Positions 13,118 to 16,684 of a stretch of DNA of 16,684 nucleotides are shown piece by piece. A model generated the notes under the pieces. It saw nothing but the letters and a program-made list of their open reading frames with translations. It was not told where the DNA came from and did not search any database. A program made the translations under genes and the position numbers. Each line of letters opens with the position of its first letter. The stretch's first letter is position 1. The stretch spans positions 1-16,684 of the forward strand of contig NZ_BMQL01000075.1 of the NCBI RefSeq assembly GCF_014648095.1. Reading direction: 5' to 3'. The stretch comes from Deinococcus ruber. GTDB taxonomy: Bacteria; Deinococcota; Deinococci; Deinococcales; Deinococcaceae.

Positions 13118-15250
13118 TCAGGGCGTAGGCTGCGCGACGCCATTCATGGGGACAGGGAGAGGCGTGCTGCTGTCCGTGGTCGTACCACTCCCCAACTGCC
13201 CATCATTGTTGGAGCCCCAGCTACTCACCGTGCCGTCCGCCTTCAACGCCAGACTGTGATAGTTGCCAGCTGCGACGCTGATCGCATTCGTCAGGCCAGA
13301 CACGGCCACAGGAATGGTGCTGCTGGTGTTCGTGCCGGTTCCCAACTGCCCATAATTGTTGTAGCCCCAGCTGCTCACCGTGCCGTCCGCCTTCACTGCC
13401 AGACTGTGAAAATAACCGGAACTAATGCTGACCGCGTTCGTCAGGCCAGACACGGCCACAGGAATGGTGCTGCTGGTGTTCGTGCCGGTTCCCAACTGCC
13501 CGACGCCGTTGTAGCCCCAGCTGCTCACCGTGCCGTCCGCCTTCAACGCCAGACTGTGATAGTTGCCAGCTGCGACGCTGATCGCATTCGTCAGGCCAGA
13601 CACCGTCACAGGCGTGCTGCTGTTGATGGTCGTGCCGTTCCCCAACTCTCCGTCACCGTTGAATCCCCAGCCGCTGACCGTGCCGTCCGCCTTCAGTGCT
13701 AGATTGTGAATGTTGCCAGCCGCGACGCTGACCACGTCCGTCAGGCCAGACACGTCCACAGGCGTGATGCTGTTGGTGGTCGTGCCGTTCCCCAACTGCC
13801 CATAATAGTTGTAGCCCCAGCTGCTCACCGTGCCGTCCACCTTCAACGCCAGACTGTGAAACCTGCCAGCCGCGACGCTGACTACGTTCGTCAGGCCAGA
13901 CACCGCCACAGGCGTGGTGCTGTCCGTGGTCGTACCACTCCCCAACTCTCCGTTACCGTTGAACCCCCAGCTGCTCACCGTGCCGTCCGCCTTCAACGCC
14001 AGACTGTAAGCGTTCCCGCCAGCGACGCTGACCGCATTCGTCAGGCCAGACACCGTCACAGGCGTGGTGCTATTGGTGGTCGTGCCGTTCCCCAACTGCC
14101 CATAAGAGTTGTAGCCCCAGCTGCTGACCGTGCCGTCCACCTTCACTGCCAGATTGTGAGCGTAACCGCCAGCGAGGGGCATGCGTGCTGGCGCGGTGCC
14201 GTTGACTGGCTGGCTGAGCAACACTGTGCCCGTGCCAGCGTTCGTCGGGCAGCTGCTGCCTGTGTACACCTGCAAGGTATGCGCGCCGAGCGACCCCATG
14301 GTCACCCGGTACCGATTCGGAAAGCTCGGCGTGCTGATGTTGCTCACGCTGGCCCCGTCGAAGCTGCACAGCACCGAGGCGATGCTCGTTCCATTTCGGT
14401 CAACATTCTTCACGTCGTAGTACGCTGGCAGGCTATTCGTGCCAATGGTCGGGAACTGCACGTAGTTCCCGAAGCTCTTCGTCGTGCTGTTGTACTGCTG
14501 CACGGCGGAGGTGAGCGAGGTGCCGTCCTGCACCCCGATGAAATTCAGGTTGAAGTTGAACGGGTCGTTCTTCGGGTTCGCGTCGGCTGGCAGGTCCACC
14601 GCGAACGTCACCACCGCCGTGCCACCGGGGGCAAGTTGAGAGGCGACCTGCCAGCCGTACGGCTTGACACTGCTGACACCCCGTCCAGTGGTGTCCACGC
14701 CGCTGGTGTCCAGGCCAGTCACGAACGGGCTCGATCCGGCGTCCGTCACCGCCTGCCCAGTGGCGCCGCTGGTGTACTGACCCTGCACCGGGTTGAGGCT
14801 GCCAGCCTTGCTGGAGGCGTCGGAGCCGTCGAAGTACGTGACCCTGCTGAACACGGTGCTGCCACCAGTCGGGATGGCCGGCACGAATTTCAGGCTGTTG
14901 AGTGTCAGACCGGTGTTGTTGGTGACTTTGAAGGTTGCCTGCACATGGCGGATGCCGGTCGCTTTGACGACGAAGGTCGAGGAGCTGAGGCGGTCAAAGG
15001 TGAAGCCGCCGCCCGCTGGTTCAGGAACGGCCACGAGGCTCTGCGACCGGAGAGGGGCCGCGAGTTGGGCGCTGGCGGTGAAGTCGCCCGTCCCGACGTT
15101 CTGGAAGGAGACCTGGTACACGCCGGCGGGTGAGGAAGTGCTGCCGACCGGCGTGGACGCGGTGGGCTGAGTGCTGAGGCTTTGCTGGGCGCAAGCGCCC
15201 AGCAGCAGGGCCGGGAGGAGCAGGAGGGAGAGAGCGGACCTGCGCCGCAT
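13118..15250 (-). CDS. Lipoprotein with seven RCC1 repeats
   Basis: 710-aa exported lipoprotein. Signal peptide MRRRSALSLLLLPALLLGAC with lipobox LGAC, lipidated Cys20. Residues about 35-350 form a beta-rich, Ser/Thr/Gly-rich domain. Residues about 357-705 contain seven 50-residue RCC1-type blades (LALKADGTVSSWG-x5-GQLG-x-G-T...), enough for one seven-bladed propeller. ATG 15250 is fixed by GGAGG 6 nt upstream; the 78-residue upstream extension is rejected because it lacks an exported-protein start. Its ATG overlaps the TGA of the 57-aa peptide gene. Role unknown: surface protein interaction or scaffold is plausible from the propeller. Confidence 0.92.
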   Translation of the reverse strand: MRRRSALSLLLLPALLLGACAQQSLSTQPTASTPVGSTSSPAGVYQVSFQNVGTGDFTASAQLAAPLRSQSLVAVPEPAGGGFTFDRLSSSTFVVKATGIRHVQATFKVTNNTGLTLNSLKFVPAIPTGGSTVFSRVTYFDGSDASSKAGSLNPVQGQYTSGATGQAVTDAGSSPFVTGLDTSGVDTTGRGVSSVKPYGWQVASQLAPGGTAVVTFAVDLPADANPKNDPFNFNLNFIGVQDGTSLTSAVQQYNSTTKSFGNYVQFPTIGTNSLPAYYDVKNVDRNGTSIASVLCSFDGASVSNISTPSFPNRYRVTMGSLGAHTLQVYTGSSCPTNAGTGTVLLSQPVNGTAPARMPLAGGYAHNLAVKVDGTVSSWGYNSYGQLGNGTTTNSTTPVTVSGLTNAVSVAGGNAYSLALKADGTVSSWGFNGNGELGSGTTTDSTTPVAVSGLTNVVSVAAGRFHSLALKVDGTVSSWGYNYYGQLGNGTTTNSITPVDVSGLTDVVSVAAGNIHNLALKADGTVSGWGFNGDGELGNGTTINSSTPVTVSGLTNAISVAAGNYHSLALKADGTVSSWGYNGVGQLGTGTNTSSTIPVAVSGLTNAVSISSGYFHSLAVKADGTVSSWGYNNYGQLGTGTNTSSTIPVAVSGLTNAISVAAGNYHSLALKADGTVSSWGSNNDGQLGSGTTTDSSTPLPVPMNGVAQPTP
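13130..14180 (-). repeat. Seven 150-bp tandem repeats encoding RCC1 blades
   Basis: The core CTCACCGTGCCGTCC recurs every 150 nt. Some copies are very recent: 13224-13303 is identical to 13524-13603 (80 nt, 300 bp apart), and 13287-13351 to 13437-13501 (65 nt, 150 bp apart). Copy-number change by recombination is likely. Confidence 0.9.
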
Positions 15251-15423
15251 CAGTTGCCTCCGTCGCTGGGGCCGGTCGGATTGAAGACGCCACGACTGCC
15301 GGGTCCGATCGGGACGGAAATGATCAGCGTGACCGCACGCCACGCGCCCAGGGGGATCAGTCGGGGCGGGGTGTACGGGCGATGAACGACAGGAGCAGCA
15401 GTGGCGTGCGGGGGCAGGGACAT
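15250..15423 (-). CDS. Candidate RiPP precursor peptide
   Basis: 57-aa peptide. Residues 17-32 match the lasso-peptide leader pattern: Y17, P20, L22, G26 and T32 at exact spacing (Y-x2-P-x-L-x3-G-x5-T), the motif bound by PqqD-like recognition proteins. If T32 is at -2, the core would be residues 34-57, beginning IISVPIGPG. It lacks Gly/Ala/Ser at core position 1 and Asp/Glu at 7-9, so a classical lasso ring is unlikely; a different ring chemistry or a non-lasso peptide is possible. ATG 15423 has GAGG 5 nt upstream. The TGA overlaps the RCC1 lipoprotein ATG (TGATG). No maturation enzymes are in the window. Confidence 0.5.
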   Translation of the reverse strand: MSLPPHATAAPVVHRPYTPPRLIPLGAWRAVTLIISVPIGPGSRGVFNPTGPSDGGN

Positions 15424-16127
15424 GGAAACCTCGACAGGAGATGAAGTGGAGAAAACCTTCGGAAGCAACAACGGGACTGTTCACCGAGCGGGGAACCTGA
15501 ACCTCGCCGCCCGCCGCTGAGGCACGCTGGGCCTTCAGGCGTGATCGGAGCGTGAACTGATCGGAGCGTCAACGTTGCCAAGAGAGCTCGACAACCATCG
15601 ACCAACCCCAAGCGTAGCGAACAGGAGGGTGAGGTGTCACCCTGCAAATGGGTGGTGACCTGCGGGGTCACCGAATCGACCGCCCAGCTGACGATGGCTC
15701 GTTCATCTCCTCTTGGCCTCTCCCGATGACCATCCTCGACTTTCTGAATTCGTAACAACTCGGCGCGATGCTCGACGTGCTGAATCGTCACCCTTCCAAA
15801 CCCTTCCAGGGCCTTACGGGGTACTTCCGATGGCCATGTGACGGGCTGATCCCGTGTATCGGATGGTTCCTGTGGTTTGAGGGACCTGTCTTTGCTACTG
15901 AGGGCCAGGAAGGCTACCCAGCTGGTTGAGAGGATGAGCAGCACGCCCATCAGTGGATGTTGATCGGTGGTGCCAACAAACACACGAACGCCCGGCATGT
16001 CCAGAAGGGCTTTTGTGGCGTCGAGCTGTGGAGTGGGCGACCAAGTGTTGATGATCCAGAGGGCAAGGCCGGCGAATTCAAGCAATGCAAGGAGGCTGAC
16101 GGCCAAGGCGACAACCTTCTGCGTCAT
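15357..16127 (-). CDS. Two-pass membrane protein with doubtful 3' end
   Basis: ATG 16127 follows AGGAA by 5 nt. Residues 5-27 (VVALAVSLLALLEFAGLALWII) and about 60-80 (LMGVLLILSTSWVAFLAL) are membrane segments, with an extended loop between them and a charged cytoplasmic tail. The frame stays open for 256 codons, but beyond about residue 165 it becomes Cys/Arg/Pro-rich and overlaps the RiPP-like gene on the same strand. The real end may therefore have been lost by a frameshift. It also continues, in frame, from the decayed helicase upstream. Family unknown. Confidence 0.55.
   Translation of the reverse strand: MTQKVVALAVSLLALLEFAGLALWIINTWSPTPQLDATKALLDMPGVRVFVGTTDQHPLMGVLLILSTSWVAFLALSSKDRSLKPQEPSDTRDQPVTWPSEVPRKALEGFGRVTIQHVEHRAELLRIQKVEDGHRERPRGDERAIVSWAVDSVTPQVTTHLQGDTSPSCSLRLGLVDGCRALLATLTLRSVHAPITPEGPACLSGGRRGSGSPLGEQSRCCFRRFSPLHLLSRFPCPCPRTPLLLLSFIARTPRPD
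15542..15573. repeat. Tandem 16-bp direct repeat
   Basis: TGATCGGAGCGTGAAC (15542-15557) is followed immediately by TGATCGGAGCGTCAAC (15558-15573), one mismatch. It lies about 120 nt upstream of the RiPP-like gene, so it may be a regulator-binding site. It also falls within the doubtful tail of the 15357-16127 frame. Confidence 0.6.
15636..15672. repeat. Hairpin-rich element
   Basis: GGTGACC (15654-15660) pairs with GGTCACC (15666-15672), loop TGCGG. The first arm can alternatively pair with GTCACC at 15636-15641. The two pairings exclude each other. No T tract. Confidence 0.4.
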
Positions 16128-16616
16128 GGGGGTTCCTTCGAGCTGGCTCGGGTTGCTGAGCAAGGGATGGAGTTCATTGGGCGCGACCACGGCGAGGGCG
16201 TGGACGCCTCTGCTCAAGCTCACGTACAGCAGGCGGGTTTCGAACTCGGTCGCCGGATCATACGTCGCCGCATCCGCTCCTCAGACAATCGCCGCATCAA
16301 ACTCCAAGCCTTTCGCCAGATGCACCGGCAGGATCACCACCCCGCCCGTGTAGCGGGCTTGCTCGTTGAGAATCGGCTGGGCGTCGACGTCGTGGTGCAT
16401 CAGGTCCGGCACGAGGAGATCCGCATCCGCGGTGCGCCGGGTGACGATGGCAATGTTGGCGTGACCGGCCGCCTGCCTGGTCTTCACCGCCTGTGCCGTC
16501 AGCTGCGCGAGCGGGCCAGCTGTCGTCGGTGGGAGACCGAGGAGCGGGCCCGTGTGGGTACCGGTGATGGCTTTGCGAGTTGTCACGAAGTCTCCTGGCG
16601 TGGACACCAGCGTGTG
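16128..16616 (-). pseudogene. C-terminal remnant of a HelD/UvrD-type helicase
   Basis: About 163 codons of a superfamily 1 helicase C-terminus: IAIVTRRTADADLL (core strand), then LPVHLAKGLEFDAAIV (motif V region), then after an in-frame TGA at 16281-16283, GADAATYDPATEFETRLLYVSLSRGVHALAVV (motif VI region). Residues flanking the stop fit a normal helicase if TGA replaced a Trp codon. The N-terminal domains, including Walker A, are absent; the frame is closed by TAG at 16617-16619. It also lacks its own stop and runs into the membrane protein gene at 16127. Clear decay product. Confidence 0.8.
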
Positions 16617-16643
16617 CTAGAGAACTAAGCTGGACTTTGGCCA

Positions 16644-16677
16644 TTGACAGAGGAGCAGCATGCTGCTCCTCTGTCAA
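16644..16677. repeat. Perfect 34-bp palindrome
   Basis: Two 17-nt arms (TTGACAGAGGAGCAGCA and its exact complement) meet with no spacer, centred on GCATGC. It lies just upstream of the truncated helicase. Likely a terminator for a gene beyond the right edge, or the junction of a lost element. Confidence 0.75.
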
Positions 16678-16684
16678 ACTTGAG

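Noticed and set aside
12700..13128. 142-aa plus-strand frame after the 12656 gene
   Set aside because: Low-complexity Arg/Ser composition, no ribosome binding site and it crosses the inverted repeat and terminator.
13130..14180. CRISPR array
   Set aside because: The repeat unit is 150 bp, in frame, and encodes RCC1 blades; there are no unique spacers.
12836..15133. Long plus-strand frames with repeats such as HRAVRLQRQTV
   Set aside because: They mirror the 150-bp RCC1 repeats on the opposite strand and have no start signal.
15636..15672. Further copy of the GTCACC operator motif
   Set aside because: Only GTCACC/GGTGAC is shared; the CTTGATTGCA part is missing, so it is treated as a separate hairpin.

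Overview
The window reads as GC-rich bacterial DNA, most likely from Deinococcus or a close relative, probably an accessory replicon or genomic island. This is inferred from several traits: many start codons sit 6 nt downstream of a TAnnnT-like -10 box (the leaderless pattern known from Deinococcus), prepilins are abundant, there is a RecD2-type helicase, and structured noncoding repeats occur. No rRNA, tRNA, CRISPR array or intact transposase was seen, so the taxonomic call is tentative.

Layout. Positions 1-487 hold a short C-terminal protein scrap and a strongly structured noncoding segment with two related hairpin modules. An alpha/beta hydrolase (488-1276, -) follows, then a small, probably frameshifted ORF (1345-1631, +), two small hypothetical genes (1716-2003 - and 2364-2567 +) and an orphan OmpR-type response regulator (2720-3409, -). 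A three-gene cluster of tiny ORFs (4252 down to 3648, -) diverges from a NERD-domain protein with a C-terminal zinc-ribbon tail (4276-5301, +). Next are a secreted HNH-like nuclease and a stop/start-overlapping partner (5339-6423, +). On the minus strand, 7170-6541 holds an overlapping trio: a small lipoprotein-like ORF, a 33-aa ORF and a 144-aa protein.

The most coherent part is 7207-12820. It has four tandem type IV prepilin-like genes (9040 down to 7207, -), a RecD-like helicase (11195 down to 9228, -), a small unknown gene (11267-11605, +), an HU-like protein lacking the DNA-binding arm (11868 down to 11548, -), and an unknown gene with a small coupled partner (11988-12820, +). Five copies of one motif, TGCAATCAAGGTGACG, lie upstream of all these transcription units. 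They form two inverted pairs and one single copy. In four of the five, the motif keeps the same distance to a -10-like hexamer and an ATG, which suggests one regulon. My hypothesis is a co-regulated surface-fibre and DNA-processing (DNA uptake-like) module.

The right end has a 710-aa lipoprotein with seven RCC1 repeats encoded by 150-bp tandem DNA repeats (15250 down to 13118, -). Immediately upstream, with overlapping stop and start codons, is a 57-aa peptide (15423 down to 15250) whose leader matches the lasso-peptide recognition pattern Y-x2-P-x-L-x3-G-x5-T. No RiPP maturation gene is visible. The window ends with a two-pass membrane protein fused in frame to the tail of a decayed HelD/UvrD-type helicase that carries an internal TGA, and a perfect 34-bp palindrome.
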